A stretch of 64,000 bases of DNA from VRUE01 sp963728045 (GTDB taxonomy: Bacteria; Actinomycetota; Thermoleophilia; Solirubrobacterales; 70-9). The position numbers and the translations under genes are program-made. Location of the stretch: NCBI GenBank assembly GCA_963728045.1, contig CAVSIE010000002.1, forward strand, positions 310,001 to 374,000, in the 5' to 3' direction. Positions 1-9,110 of this stretch are shown piece after piece (the stretch's first letter is position 1; each line of letters starts with the position of its first letter). The notes beneath the pieces are model-generated. The model was given only the letters and a program-made list of their open reading frames with translations, searched no databases and was not told the DNA's origin.

Positions 1-1
1 G

Positions 2-595
2 GAGCCGCTACAGGAGCTGGTCGCCGAGCTGGGCGGCGAGGAGCGGGCGCTCGCCGTCCGCTGCGACGTCACCGAGTGGGACCAGGTCGAGGCGATGGCC
101 GCGGCGGCGCTGGAGCGCTTCGGCCGCATCGACGTCGTCTTCGCCAACGCCGGTTTCGGCGCGACCCGCGGCTTCCTCGAGGAGTCGGTCGAGCACTGGC
201 GCTCGATGATCCTGACCAACGTCTACGGCGTGGCGCTGACGATCCGCGCCACCCTCCCCCACCTGCTCGAGCGCGGCGACGGCCACTTCCTGGTGACCAG
301 CTCGGTGGCGGGCCGCCGGGCGCTGCCCGGGTCGCTCTACTCGGCGACCAAGTGGGCGGCGACGGCGATCGGTGAGGCGCTGCGGGCCGAGCTGCGCCAG
401 ATGCACGAGAACCACGCCATCAGGGTGACCTTGATCGAGCCCGGGATGACCGACACCCCGTTCTTCGACAACCGCCCGGGTGAGTGGGCGCTGCAGGACG
501 ACGACATCGCCAAAGCGGTGATCTTCGCCCTGGAGCAGCGCGAGGGGGTCGACGTCAACGAGATCCTGATCCGGCCGACGAGCCAGCCGATCTAA
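2..595 (+). CDS. SDR family NAD(P)-dependent oxidoreductase, 5'-truncated
   Basis: The frame is already open at the window edge, so the N-terminal GxxxGxG cofactor loop is missing. About 197 residues remain. The NAG motif (FANAGFG) lies near residue 50, and the catalytic pair YSATK (Tyr and Lys of YxxxK) near residues 113-117, preceded by a Ser in LVTSSVAG. These are the conserved elements of classical short-chain dehydrogenases of about 250 residues. The IEPG segment after the active site and a late TxxF region also fit the family. The substrate cannot be inferred. It converges on the long minus-strand gene that ends 6 bp downstream. Confidence 0.9.
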   Translation, partial: EPLQELVAELGGEERALAVRCDVTEWDQVEAMAAAALERFGRIDVVFANAGFGATRGFLEESVEHWRSMILTNVYGVALTIRATLPHLLERGDGHFLVTSSVAGRRALPGSLYSATKWAATAIGEALRAELRQMHENHAIRVTLIEPGMTDTPFFDNRPGEWALQDDDIAKAVIFALEQREGVDVNEILIRPTSQPI

Positions 596-601
596 CGCCT
601 G

Positions 602-3181
602 CTAGCCACGCCGTTTGCCGGCTTTCCCCTTCTTGCCGCAAGGCGTCCGCAGCCTCGGCCGCAGGTTCCGCTTCTTCCCGTTCTGGGCTTTGAACCTGGC
701 GATCGCGCGGATCTTGGGGACGCCTTTGCCTTTGCCTTTCCCTTTGCAGAGGTTGCGCGAGTTGACGAGGAGGCCCTTTTTGCCGCCCCTCACGGTGAGC
801 ATGAACCTCGACACCGGCACGTCCGGGACGGTGTCGAAGGTGTTGCGGATCTTCCCTTTGACGGTGTCGATGCGACCGACCAGATGGACCTCCACCTGAC
901 CGCGCAGGCGGGCGACGAGATCGGGAAGGAGGTTATTGGAGGAGCGCAGGTGGACCGGGCCTTTGAGCGGCCCGTCGAGCAGCGGCGTGACCGCCTTGGC
1001 GTAGCCGTAGATCGAGTTTTTCGGGCAGTCGTTGGCGGCGAACTGGACCCGGGTGCAGACCTTCGAGAGGCTGGCCTGGTCGAGGAAGAACGAACGCGGC
1101 AGGGTGACCGCGGCGCGGCCGATGTTGGCGTCCCCGTCGCGAGCTTTGAGGACGGCGCGCAGCTTCGGGTTCTTCCCCCGTTTGGTCGCGCCGAACACCC
1201 GGAAGTGGAGTTTGGGTTTGAAGCCGAGCCGCTCGCAGCCTCTGACCTGGAACGGCACAGAGGCTGGGAAGGCACTGAAGGCAGCCGGGTCAAGCGGGTT
1301 CGCCCCTCCGCCACGCAGGGTCGCCCCCACTGCCATCGGCGAGCAGTTGGTGGGGTTGAGCGAGAACTGCGAGCGGTTGACCCGCAGCGAGATCGAGCGG
1401 ATGTCGAGCAGCGCCCCTCCGAAGACATGGGGGATCGTGTCCGGAACCGCGTGGACCTGCGCCGTTTCGGGATCGATTCGTAGCGCCACCCTCACCACGA
1501 CCACGCCCAGGTCAAAGGGCCCGGCCGTGGCGGGGGTGACAACTACCAGGGAGAGAGGGGCCCCGTTGTGAGGCCCTGCGAGGAAGGCTTTGCCCTGGAT
1601 CTGGATCGGCTCGGGGCCGGTCCCGGTGCGGACGAAGACGGCGCCGACGAGGCTGGATTTGGGGCAGCTTGGCGCGACGGCCTCCGCCGCGCCGCTATTC
1701 GCGGCGGCCGCGACGATCGCGCGCTCCGGGCAGTAGCGAACGCCGGCCAGCTTCGCCGTCACGCCCGGCGGCAAGTCGACGTCGACACCCTTCAGCTCCT
1801 GATTGCCGTCGGAGCGGGCAACGTCGACCACCAGGGGGCTGAACTCGCCACCCTGTGGTTTGAGCGTTTTGGCAGCGAAGCTCGGCGCGAAGGGACGCTC
1901 GGCCATGGTTTTGGCGCAGGCCCCGCCGCCCGGCGCGGCACTCATCGCGAACTCGTCGCTGGGCGCGGCGTCCGCGTTGCCTGACCAGGGCGTCATCCGG
2001 GTCGCGGTCGCGTTCGGCCCACAGGTGGGTGGGCTGGTGAGCGGCGCCCTCGCGCCACCGTTGAATTTGAGGACGAAGGAGCTGAAGGGAACCTGCGGGA
2101 GGCCCGGCACCGGCACGCTGCCCAGCGGCGCGTCGTCGAAGGTGGTCGTCAGCTGACCGGTCACGGGGTTGGCCGAGACCCTGCCGAGCAGGCGGGCGGA
2201 GATGTCGTAGCGCGCCGACTCGACGGTGACGAAGATCCGGTACTGCTCGCCGGAGGTGGGGTCGCGGCTGAGCTGCTGACCGACGAAAACGCTGCCGGTG
2301 AGCGCGCCGGCAGGGAGCGGCGGGGTGTCCACTTCGACCGTGCCGACTCGCGACGCCGGCGGGCAGGCGACCGGGTTCCTCGTTCCCTTGCCGAACTGCG
2401 CGTCAGTACAGGCCACGAGGCCGTTCGCGGCCGACGGGTTGAGGCCCATCCCGTTCGGCAGGGCGACCCGTGCAGAGCGCACCTGGGAGCTTCCCTGATT
2501 CGTATCGCCCAGGGTTGGGTTTTTGACCTCCGGCACGTTCACGGTGACCGCGGCGCCCGCCGGGGAATCGGTCTGGGCGGTACCGGGCTCGACCTCGATC
2601 GAAGGCTCGAAGGGGATCGAATCGCATTCCTTCGGCGAGGTTTCGAAGGCCGGGGGATCGCGGGGAATCTTCGACTCGATGAAGGGGGAGCCGTTGGGGA
2701 AGTTCGGGTTTGGGTTCTCGTAGGAATCGGCCCGCAGATAGGTCGAGTAGACGTGCTCGAACAGCGACCCCGGTACCGCCGGCCCGAAACAGGTCGTCGG
2801 CGTCGTGATGAAGGTGCCGTCGTCGCCCGGAAGCTCTCCGTTGCCGTCGAAGACCAGGCGATTCTCGAGGATTTTCGCACCTCCCTCGAGGCCGGGAATC
2901 GGGACCGGAAGTTTGAGTTTGGCGACGTCGATCGTGAAGTACTCGTGATAGTCGCTCTCCCAGGCGATGTCGGCCTCGAGGAAGACGTTGTTGCCGATCG
3001 CTTCGAGGCCGAAGCGGGCTGGTTCGCCCGGTTCCGGGGCGATGTTGTAGACGTCGAACGGGGGCAGCGTCACAGCCGTCCCATCGAGCGGGGGTACCGT
3101 GGCGACCGCGGTGACGATGCTGATCCCGACTTTCGACTCCGGGGGGCAGGTTTTGGGGCTGGCCCCGGGGGGAGGACGCAC
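602..3181 (-). CDS. Large secreted repeat protein, main part of a frameshifted gene
   Basis: This 859-codon frame carries at least three copies of a module recognisable by LPxG(L/M/V)..NP, a Cys, then CPxxSxVG (for example CPPASRVG and CPKSSLVG), plus a repeated SRF.L/SSF.L..GG segment. The C-terminus is Lys/Arg/Gly rich, as in many surface proteins of this lineage. The apparent GTG start at 3181 lies inside a module: the first half of that module (VDLPAGLTVNP..C) is in the overlapping frame that carries the signal peptide. An indel in a C/G-rich homopolymer at about 3163-3176 would join the two. Function is unknown; an extracellular structural or adhesive role is a guess. Sequencing error and true frameshift cannot be told apart here. 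Confidence 0.7.
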   Translation of the reverse strand: MRPPPGASPKTCPPESKVGISIVTAVATVPPLDGTAVTLPPFDVYNIAPEPGEPARFGLEAIGNNVFLEADIAWESDYHEYFTIDVAKLKLPVPIPGLEGGAKILENRLVFDGNGELPGDDGTFITTPTTCFGPAVPGSLFEHVYSTYLRADSYENPNPNFPNGSPFIESKIPRDPPAFETSPKECDSIPFEPSIEVEPGTAQTDSPAGAAVTVNVPEVKNPTLGDTNQGSSQVRSARVALPNGMGLNPSAANGLVACTDAQFGKGTRNPVACPPASRVGTVEVDTPPLPAGALTGSVFVGQQLSRDPTSGEQYRIFVTVESARYDISARLLGRVSANPVTGQLTTTFDDAPLGSVPVPGLPQVPFSSFVLKFNGGARAPLTSPPTCGPNATATRMTPWSGNADAAPSDEFAMSAAPGGGACAKTMAERPFAPSFAAKTLKPQGGEFSPLVVDVARSDGNQELKGVDVDLPPGVTAKLAGVRYCPERAIVAAAANSGAAEAVAPSCPKSSLVGAVFVRTGTGPEPIQIQGKAFLAGPHNGAPLSLVVVTPATAGPFDLGVVVVRVALRIDPETAQVHAVPDTIPHVFGGALLDIRSISLRVNRSQFSLNPTNCSPMAVGATLRGGGANPLDPAAFSAFPASVPFQVRGCERLGFKPKLHFRVFGATKRGKNPKLRAVLKARDGDANIGRAAVTLPRSFFLDQASLSKVCTRVQFAANDCPKNSIYGYAKAVTPLLDGPLKGPVHLRSSNNLLPDLVARLRGQVEVHLVGRIDTVKGKIRNTFDTVPDVPVSRFMLTVRGGKKGLLVNSRNLCKGKGKGKGVPKIRAIARFKAQNGKKRNLRPRLRTPCGKKGKAGKRRG

Positions 3182-3561
3182 TGCACGGGCGTTGATTGCG
3201 GGTTGACGGTGAGGCCGGCAGGAAGATCGACGCGGACCGTGCGCAGTTCTTCATTCGGGACCGGGCGGCCGAGTGGAGGACCAATGGTGCCGGGTGTGCC
3301 GTTGACGATGAACTGGGTGAAGCCGACCGAGGGGTGCCCAGCTGTCTGTTCGAAGAACTGATCGGGGGTCTCGACGGAGCACTCTTTCGGCGCGTCGCTT
3401 TTGCAGGTCCCCGCCTGCCACGGGCTATCGGCTTTCGGTTCGTTCGGGTTCTGCGGGCCGATGACGTCGGCGCCAGCCGGCGTCGCGCTAGGCCCAATCA
3501 CAAGAGCAGCAGTGACGGCCACCAGGATCGTGCCACGAGCTCCCTGCTTGATCCACCCCAT
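3070..3561 (-). CDS. Signal-peptide-bearing 5' part of the frameshifted secreted repeat protein
   Basis: An ATG at 3561 is preceded by GGAGG at 3571-3575, a better start than the in-frame ATG at 3597. It opens a signal peptide (basic MGWIKQGARG, then a hydrophobic stretch ending ATPAGAD). The mature part contains VRVDLPAGLTVNP, the first half of the module whose second half (CPPESKVG) is found in the frame of the 602-3181 ORF. After about 3165 this frame becomes Arg/Ser/Pro noise. The parsimonious gene is therefore 602-3561 with one frameshift. The gene is divergent from a winged-helix regulator across an AT-rich intergenic region. Confidence 0.65.
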   Translation of the reverse strand: MGWIKQGARGTILVAVTAALVIGPSATPAGADVIGPQNPNEPKADSPWQAGTCKSDAPKECSVETPDQFFEQTAGHPSVGFTQFIVNGTPGTIGPPLGRPVPNEELRTVRVDLPAGLTVNPQSTPVQCVLPPGPAPKPAPRSRKSGSASSPRSPRYPRSMGRL

Positions 3562-3640
3562 TGCTCCACTCCTCCCGTTTCCTTCTCGCAGAGCCATTTC
3601 CAGCTGCCTCTTACCCGGTTCTCAAATTTTAAACCATCAT

Positions 3641-3675
3641 TTTTTGGTATAAGCTAGCTAATCAGTTTTTGGTAA
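3641..3675. promoter_or_regulatory. AT-rich divergent promoter region with direct repeats
   Basis: The 140 bp between the secreted-protein start (3561) and the regulator start (3703) is the most AT-rich stretch in this part of the window. It holds two copies of TTTTTGGTA(T/A), at 3641-3650 and 3666-3675, 25 bp apart. Such spaced repeats are plausible operators for the adjacent winged-helix protein controlling itself and the divergent gene. This is inference only; no -35/-10 pair is assigned. Confidence 0.4.
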
Positions 3676-3702
3676 TCAGAGAATTTGGATAGAGGAGGCG
3701 TC

Positions 3703-3993
3703 GTGAACTGGCAACTTCTGGCCCGGGCCAATACCCACCCCCTGCGCATATCAATCCTCGAAGTCCTCGCCCTAGATGGGGGGCGGGTCCTCTCCCCCAG
3801 CGACCTCAGCCACGAGTTGCAGATGCCGCTCAGCAACGTCAACTACCACGTCACCGAGCTGGCCAAGAGCAGCCTGGTGGAGCTCGCGTTCAAGCGCCAG
3901 GTGCGCGGCGCGACCGAGCACTTCTACCGCCCGGCGGAGAGTTCCGAGAAGCGGACGATGGGTCTCGAACCCGCGACGGCAACGAGCCGATGA
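3703..3993 (+). CDS. Winged helix-turn-helix transcriptional regulator (ArsR-like)
   Basis: GTG at 3703 is chosen over the in-frame TTG at 3685 because AGAGGAGG (3691-3698) sits just upstream. The protein of 96 residues starts with HPLRISILEVL, typical of ArsR-type helix 1, followed by a helix-turn-helix (LSPSDLSHEL then SNVNYHVTELAKSSLVEL) and a beta-wing (FKRQVRGATEHFYRP). It lacks a ligand domain. The last 15 codons (from about EKRTMGLEPA) are encoded by a stray tRNA-Gly 3' end and probably replaced the original C-terminus. It is divergent from the secreted repeat protein and may regulate it. Confidence 0.8.
   Translation: MNWQLLARANTHPLRISILEVLALDGGRVLSPSDLSHELQMPLSNVNYHVTELAKSSLVELAFKRQVRGATEHFYRPAESSEKRTMGLEPATATSR
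3949..3977 (-). repeat. Partial copy of the tRNA-Gly 3' end (candidate att site)
   Basis: The 29 nt match positions 10364-10392, the T-arm and acceptor 3' strand of the intact tRNA-Gly(CCC) gene, in the same orientation and with one mismatch (T at 3959 where the tRNA copy has C). No D-arm or anticodon arm follows, so this is not a tRNA gene. A displaced tRNA 3' end on the 3' side of a complete tRNA is the usual footprint of integration by tyrosine recombinases. The segment between the two copies is 6.4 kb. Confidence 0.8.
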
Positions 3994-4042
3994 TGCGGCC
4001 CCTTGGGCATTTAGGAAGCCCGACGCGAAGCTGTACTTCCGG

Positions 4043-5359
4043 TCAGGGACCGAGCACTTCGGCCTTTGCAGCCTCGAACTCCTCCTCGCTCAGAGCGCCC
4101 TTGTCCTTCAACACCAAGAGCCGCTCGATCTGCTCGACCTTGCTCTCTTGCGGGGGGGCTGATGACTCCGCCACCGCTCGCCGTGGAACCGACGCCCGCA
4201 CCCGGTCCCCGAACCCTCCGAAGGTGGCGTCCGGGAATTCCGCTTCGGCCTGGCGCCGCAGGACCTCCGTCCCGAGCACCATCAGCGCTGCCAGCAGGAG
4301 GAGTCCGATTGGTTTCTCGAGGGCGGCAACCGGCGCCCAGAGGACGAGCAAGAGGAAGACGAAGGCAACCGCCGCGTAGGTCGTGCCCCGTCGCTCCCGC
4401 AGGTAGGGAGCGGCCTCGCGTCGCAGGGCCGTGGCAATGCGGGTCGGTCCCGCAAGCCAGGCGGCGATGACGAGCAGGATGCCGAAGGTGATCGCCGAGA
4501 CGGCGACGGTCATCAGCAGCGCGGTGCCGATGCTCCAGACGGCTTCCACGGCGGGCTTGACCGATTCGTTGCCCGCCAAAGCGTCGATCACCGTGTTCCC
4601 GGCGATCCCTCGTAGGAGAAGGCTGAGAACGCCGGCAACGACGAAGCCAAAGCCGACAGAGCGCAACGCCTGCCTGCGGCGCGGACCGGCGAGATAGATC
4701 GCCAGTCCATAGAGGAACACCGCCAGGAGAGTGAGAACGATCGGCAAGCGCCTGACCAGCTTGCTGATGTCCTGCGCCGCGGAGAGCTGGTCGGACTCGA
4801 GGATCGTCAGCTGGCCGGCATCGGGTGGAACTTTCGAGGCGAGCTTGCCGGCGAGCTCGCCGCCGCTTTCTGAAACCAGCGCGTTGAGGTCGAGGATGAC
4901 TTCGCCACCGCTGGTCGAGACCGCCGAGCCCTCGTCGTTCAAGATCTTCAGCAGCGTTTCGTGGGCGCCGCGGTTCGCCGCGCTCCAGAGGCTTTCGACC
5001 CGAGAGGTTTCCAAAGCCCTTTCGGCCACCCGAGGAGCGAGCTGATTCAGAGCCCCGGCGGCTGGACCGGCCAGGGGCGCTAGCCGCGGCGGAAACGTTT
5101 TTTCCAGTTCGGCCTGCACGTCCGCACTGGCGAAGAGCTGGTCGGCGAGGTAGTTGGAGAGCTGCGTCTTCACCTCCTCGTTCTGGAGGAGCTGCTCGCT
5201 CGTGTCGACCCAGTTGTCGGTGTTGAGCGCCTGCCGGTTGACCCAGACCGAGAAGATCGCCAAGAACGCGATCAAGGCGCCGACGACCAGCAGCGCCGCG
5301 ACGATCCGCGGGTGTCCTGAAGCGCTTCCCTCGGGGGAACTCTCGGCTTCGATGGTCAT
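4043..5359 (-). CDS. Multi-pass membrane protein with C-terminal SHOCT domain
   Basis: The 438-residue protein has one N-terminal membrane helix (about residues 20-40), a soluble, probably extracytoplasmic domain of about 170 residues (Gln/Glu/Leu rich, starting RQALNTDNWVDTSEQLL), then at least four further membrane helices between about residues 210 and 365. It ends in a SHOCT motif (IERLLVLKDKGALSEEEFEAAKAEVL), a short helical oligomerisation element. No enzymatic motif is seen. A second small SHOCT protein is encoded at the other end of the tRNA-bounded segment. Function unknown. Confidence 0.8.
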   Translation of the reverse strand: MTIEAESSPEGSASGHPRIVAALLVVGALIAFLAIFSVWVNRQALNTDNWVDTSEQLLQNEEVKTQLSNYLADQLFASADVQAELEKTFPPRLAPLAGPAAGALNQLAPRVAERALETSRVESLWSAANRGAHETLLKILNDEGSAVSTSGGEVILDLNALVSESGGELAGKLASKVPPDAGQLTILESDQLSAAQDISKLVRRLPIVLTLLAVFLYGLAIYLAGPRRRQALRSVGFGFVVAGVLSLLLRGIAGNTVIDALAGNESVKPAVEAVWSIGTALLMTVAVSAITFGILLVIAAWLAGPTRIATALRREAAPYLRERRGTTYAAVAFVFLLLVLWAPVAALEKPIGLLLLAALMVLGTEVLRRQAEAEFPDATFGGFGDRVRASVPRRAVAESSAPPQESKVEQIERLLVLKDKGALSEEEFEAAKAEVLGP

Positions 5360-5460
5360 CCGACCCTAGCCGGAACCCGGTAGCCGTGCGCGAGAACTTG
5401 TGAAGCCCGGACCGTGATGCCGCGCCAGGAAAGCGCACGGATGCGCCGAAGCCTGTCTCC

Positions 5461-5850
5461 ATGGTTCCTTTGGCGCTTGCGTTCCGCGGGCTCGCGCGTG
5501 CCGTCACCGGTGTTTGGCGTGACCCCGAGACCAAGGCGCTGCCCTTCGTAGCGACTGCCCTGGTGCTCACCGGAACGCTCTTCTACTGGCGCTTCGAGGA
5601 GTGGACCATCGTCGAGTCCCTCTACTTCTCGGTCGTGACCCTTACTACCGTCGGCTTCGGCGACCTCTCCCCGACTACCGCCGGCACCCAGATCTTCACG
5701 ATCTTCTACATCCTCACCGGCATCGGCGTGTTCGTCGCGCTGCTGGCCTCGGTCGCCGAGAAGTACATCGAGAAGAAGGCGGAGAGCCCTTCGGCGCGCG
5801 AGCGTCTGAGCACCCGTCGTACCGCGGCCAGACCAACTGACCGCCTGTAG
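5461..5850 (+). CDS. Two-TM potassium channel subunit
   Basis: The 129-residue protein has a membrane helix (LPFVATALVLTGTLFYW), a pore helix with the K+ selectivity filter TVGFGD (TLTTVGFGDLSPTT), and an inner helix (IFTIFYILTGIGVFVALLASV) with the hinge glycine. This is the minimal KcsA-like pore (Ion_trans_2). There is no RCK or cyclic-nucleotide domain; the basic tail is only about 30 residues. It would form a homotetrameric K+ channel in the cytoplasmic membrane. The gene stands alone, divergent from the SHOCT membrane protein and 23 bp ahead of the MFS exporter. Confidence 0.92.
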   Translation: MVPLALAFRGLARAVTGVWRDPETKALPFVATALVLTGTLFYWRFEEWTIVESLYFSVVTLTTVGFGDLSPTTAGTQIFTIFYILTGIGVFVALLASVAEKYIEKKAESPSARERLSTRRTAARPTDRL

Positions 5851-5873
5851 GGTCGGCGTGTGAGGGCTCGCCG

Positions 5874-7472
5874 TTGACCGAGATCGATGGAGGCGAGGCT
5901 CCGCCGAAGGAAGAATCGGGCAGTCCACGACTTGCAGTCCTGCTGGCGATGGCGATGTTCGTGCTCGTTGTCGACACGTCGCTGATGAACGTCTCGATCT
6001 CCGCGGTGGTTCGCGACCTCGACACGACCGTCAGCGGCCTCCAATCCGCCATTGCGCTGGAGGCGCTGGTGTCGGCCGCGTTCATCCTGATCGGAAGCAA
6101 GGTCGGCGACCTGATCGGGCGAAAGCGGGCGTACACACTCGGCCTGCTGGCCTACGCGACCGGCGCCTCCGCGATGGCATTGACCCAGAGCCTTGCCCCG
6201 GTCGTCATCTTCTGGGCAATCGTGGGTGGGCTCGGAGCATCGTTGATGCTTCCCGCCATGCAGTCGCTGATCCACGGCAACTTCGAGGGGGCGGCCCAGA
6301 AGAAGGCCTACGCCCTGGTCGGGGCGGCCGCAGCGATTGCCGCCGCTGTCGGACCGCTGCTCGGAGGCTTCATCACCACCTACCTGACCTGGCGCCTCGC
6401 ATTCGCGCTCGAGGTCGTCGTCATCGTGGTCGTTCTCTCCGGCATGGGGCTGGTCCGCGACGTGCCCTACACGGGGCCTCGGCACGTCGACGCGGTTGGA
6501 GCGGTCTTGTCCGTCTTTGCGATGGGCGGCATCGTGCTCAGCATCCTGGTCTGGCAGGAGGGCGGCGAGGCCGTCGCCGAGCTGATGGCGATCGGGGGGG
6601 TCGCGCTCGCGGCGCTCGTCTACTGGCTCAGGCGCCGCAAGCGCGAAGGGAAGCCGACGCTGTTTGACCCGGACCTGTTCAAGTCCAAGGTCTTCAGGCT
6701 CGGGATCTCCCAGCAGACGCTCCAGCAGATCGCCCTGGGCGGCACCATGATCGCCCTGCCGATCTACCTGCAGATGGTGTTCGAGTACAACGCGATGGAG
6801 GCTGGGCTCTCGCTGGCGCCGCTCTCGCTCAGCATGTTCGGAATGGCGATCCTGGCGGCGAGGAAGGCGGGAACGCGACGCCCGAGCACCCTGATCAGAT
6901 TGGGATTCGCCCTTTTTTCGGCGGGCATTGCTCTCTTGATCCCGCTCGTACCGCGCGCGGACTCCGGTTGGGCCCTCGTGGTCCCGCTGGTGATCGCGGG
7001 CCTGGGCTTGGGCCTGTTGGTCTCCCAGCTCAACAACTACACGCTGGCCCCGATCTCCGAGGAGCGCGTCAGCGAGGCCGCGGGCCTGAACTCCGCCGCC
7101 GGCTCCTTCGGGCTGTCGTTCGGGCTGGCATTCGCCGGCGCCATCTTGCTTGCAACTCTCTCCGTCGCCTTCACCCAGATGTCAGACGACAGCACGGTGC
7201 TCGCCCCGGCCGAGAAGGAGCGCGTGGCCAAGGCCCTTGAGGACGACGCCGAGGTGATGACCAACACCGAATTGGACAAGCTGCTCGCCGACGAGCCGCA
7301 GGCAACCCAGGACGAGATCCTCAGCATCAACACCGATGCAAGGCCGCTGGCCCTTCAAGTGGCCCTGCTCATCCCACTCCTCGCCGGCCTCATCGGCCTT
7401 TTCAACTCTTTCCGCATGATGCGCCTGCCGGAACCCAAGCCGTCGGGTTCCGGCGAGACCGTCTTGGCCTAG
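5874..7472 (+). CDS. MFS drug exporter, DHA2 (EmrB/QacA) family
   Basis: The 532-residue protein begins with the N-terminal helix motif FVLVVDTSLMNVSI (motif D1 of DHA2 exporters) and carries GSKVGDLIGRKRAY (motif A) in the first cytoplasmic loop, followed by about 14 predicted membrane helices, the number typical of DHA2 proton antiporters. An acidic loop (ADDSTVL to about QDEILSIN) precedes the last helix. The TTG start at 5874 follows GAGGG at 5862-5866 with suitable spacing. It probably exports hydrophobic compounds; the substrate is unknown. The 3' end overlaps the convergent DUF2252 gene by 4 bp. Confidence 0.92.
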   Translation: MTEIDGGEAPPKEESGSPRLAVLLAMAMFVLVVDTSLMNVSISAVVRDLDTTVSGLQSAIALEALVSAAFILIGSKVGDLIGRKRAYTLGLLAYATGASAMALTQSLAPVVIFWAIVGGLGASLMLPAMQSLIHGNFEGAAQKKAYALVGAAAAIAAAVGPLLGGFITTYLTWRLAFALEVVVIVVVLSGMGLVRDVPYTGPRHVDAVGAVLSVFAMGGIVLSILVWQEGGEAVAELMAIGGVALAALVYWLRRRKREGKPTLFDPDLFKSKVFRLGISQQTLQQIALGGTMIALPIYLQMVFEYNAMEAGLSLAPLSLSMFGMAILAARKAGTRRPSTLIRLGFALFSAGIALLIPLVPRADSGWALVVPLVIAGLGLGLLVSQLNNYTLAPISEERVSEAAGLNSAAGSFGLSFGLAFAGAILLATLSVAFTQMSDDSTVLAPAEKERVAKALEDDAEVMTNTELDKLLADEPQATQDEILSINTDARPLALQVALLIPLLAGLIGLFNSFRMMRLPEPKPSGSGETVLA

Positions 7473-8890
7473 ACGCCGCTCTCTACGGCCAGGCGCCCGT
7501 CTCGCTGGGCGCCTAGCAGCGTCTCGTAGTCGGCTTCGTTCTGATCCGCGTAGGCCTCGGCGAACTCGGCGACCGCGCGGTCGAAGGTGTCGCTCTTGCC
7601 GAGATAGGCGGCGATCTCCTGGCGGTCGCCGGTACGGGCGTGGGCGCGGGCGAGGCTCCATCCGCAGAGGCCCGCGTAGCCAGCCATCGTCTCCGGTTGC
7701 ATCGACTCGATCTCCGCCGAGCCCTTGCCGTCCCAAAGCTGGCGGACATAGAAGTCACGTTTCTTGCCGTCAAGACCCTCTGCCGTAAGCCAGCCGAGGA
7801 GGACATCGCCTGCCGCCTGCGTCAGCCGCTGGCCCGCGACCACCCTGTGGCCGTGGTGGCGGTAACGGCTGGCGCCGGCGAAGGGCTCAAGGACAGACGG
7901 CCCGGCTTCCTTGACCTGCAAGAAGAGTGGGTCCCCTTCATCGCGGCCCAGCAGCAACGCGACGAAGGCTCGGGCGCCAACGCTGCCGACGCCAACGACC
8001 TTGTGGGCGGCATCGACGTAGTGGTAACGCCCGGCGAGCACCCTGGCCTGTTCGTCGAGGGTCTTCCGGTACTCGCCGACCAGATGCTCCATCCGGGCGA
8101 CGATCTCGGCAACGTCCTGGCCTTCGCGTTCGGCCAGCTCGGCGATCGGCACCAGCAGCGGCGGGCGGCTGGCGATCCGAAGCTCGCCGTCTCGGGTCTC
8201 GGTCAGCTTTTCGAGCGCTCGCAGGCTGTCCTTGTTGCGGGCCTTGGCGACGTTCTTTTCAAGCCGGCGCCGATCCTCCTTGGTCACCTTCTGCTGCCAG
8301 CGACTGGCGATGTCGGCGACGGCGAGGCGCGAGTACCAGACGTCGATCTCGCTCATGGCCGCGAACTCGGCCATCGCGGTCCGGTAGGCGCTCACGCTCG
8401 CCAGCACGGCGGCCTGGCGCTCGGCGTCCTTGAAGCCACGGTCGCGAGCGCCGATGGCGACGCTGGCGGCGAGTCGCTTGACGTCCCACTCAAAGGGGCC
8501 GGGGAGCGTCTCATCGAAGTCGTTGATGTCGAAGACGAGCTGGCGGTCCGGAGCCTGAAAGACACCGAAGTTCGAGAGGTGTGCGTCACCGCAGAGCTGG
8601 ACGCGAAGGCCAGAGTCGGGACTCGCGGCCAGGTCGGCGGCCATGATCGCAGCGGCGCCCCGGTAGAAGGTGAAGGCGGAGGCAAGCATGCGCCCGTAGC
8701 GGACGGGGACCAGCTCGGGGACGCGGGTCTCGTCCTGCTCGGCCAGGACATCCAGCGGGCCAACCCTGTTGGGACCTGGCTCCCAGCCCGCGTGCGAGGA
8801 GCGGGGGACGGTCTTCCTCGCCTCCTTGCCCCTGGCCGCAGCCTCTCGAGGAGAGAGCTTGGCAGCGGGGGTGTTCTTCTCGGTGCTCAC
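7469..8890 (-). CDS. DUF2252 family protein (kinase-like fold)
   Basis: The 473-residue protein has the DUF2252 hallmarks: an N-terminal RYGRML with a following fold-defining region, GDAHLSNFGVF near residue 140, and FDINDFDETLPGPFEWDVKRLAAS soon after, resembling the catalytic and metal-binding loops of aminoglycoside-kinase-like enzymes. Length agrees with the family (about 400-470). The reaction is not established. The start is GTG with an AAAGG-like site upstream. The gene is convergent with the MFS exporter; the 220 bp upstream, before the next gene, contains nothing recognisable except presumed promoters. Confidence 0.9.
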   Translation of the reverse strand: MSTEKNTPAAKLSPREAAARGKEARKTVPRSSHAGWEPGPNRVGPLDVLAEQDETRVPELVPVRYGRMLASAFTFYRGAAAIMAADLAASPDSGLRVQLCGDAHLSNFGVFQAPDRQLVFDINDFDETLPGPFEWDVKRLAASVAIGARDRGFKDAERQAAVLASVSAYRTAMAEFAAMSEIDVWYSRLAVADIASRWQQKVTKEDRRRLEKNVAKARNKDSLRALEKLTETRDGELRIASRPPLLVPIAELAEREGQDVAEIVARMEHLVGEYRKTLDEQARVLAGRYHYVDAAHKVVGVGSVGARAFVALLLGRDEGDPLFLQVKEAGPSVLEPFAGASRYRHHGHRVVAGQRLTQAAGDVLLGWLTAEGLDGKKRDFYVRQLWDGKGSAEIESMQPETMAGYAGLCGWSLARAHARTGDRQEIAAYLGKSDTFDRAVAEFAEAYADQNEADYETLLGAQRDGRLAVESGV

Positions 8891-9110
8891 GTGGCCTTTC
8901 AGGAAAGGAGGCGCTCGCGGTCGATCACGCCTTGTGCGGCAAGTATCCCTCTGAGGCCTACTTCGGAAGGGGTTCCTGTCTTCGGCGTCGAATCAGGCAA
9001 GCGCTGAGCTTCACAACCGCTCCGCGCTGTCGACGGACCGAGCGATGCTGCTTGGTCGACATTCGCTCGGTCGCCCAGGGAAGGGCGCGCCGACTAGGAA
9101 AGGAATCCAT

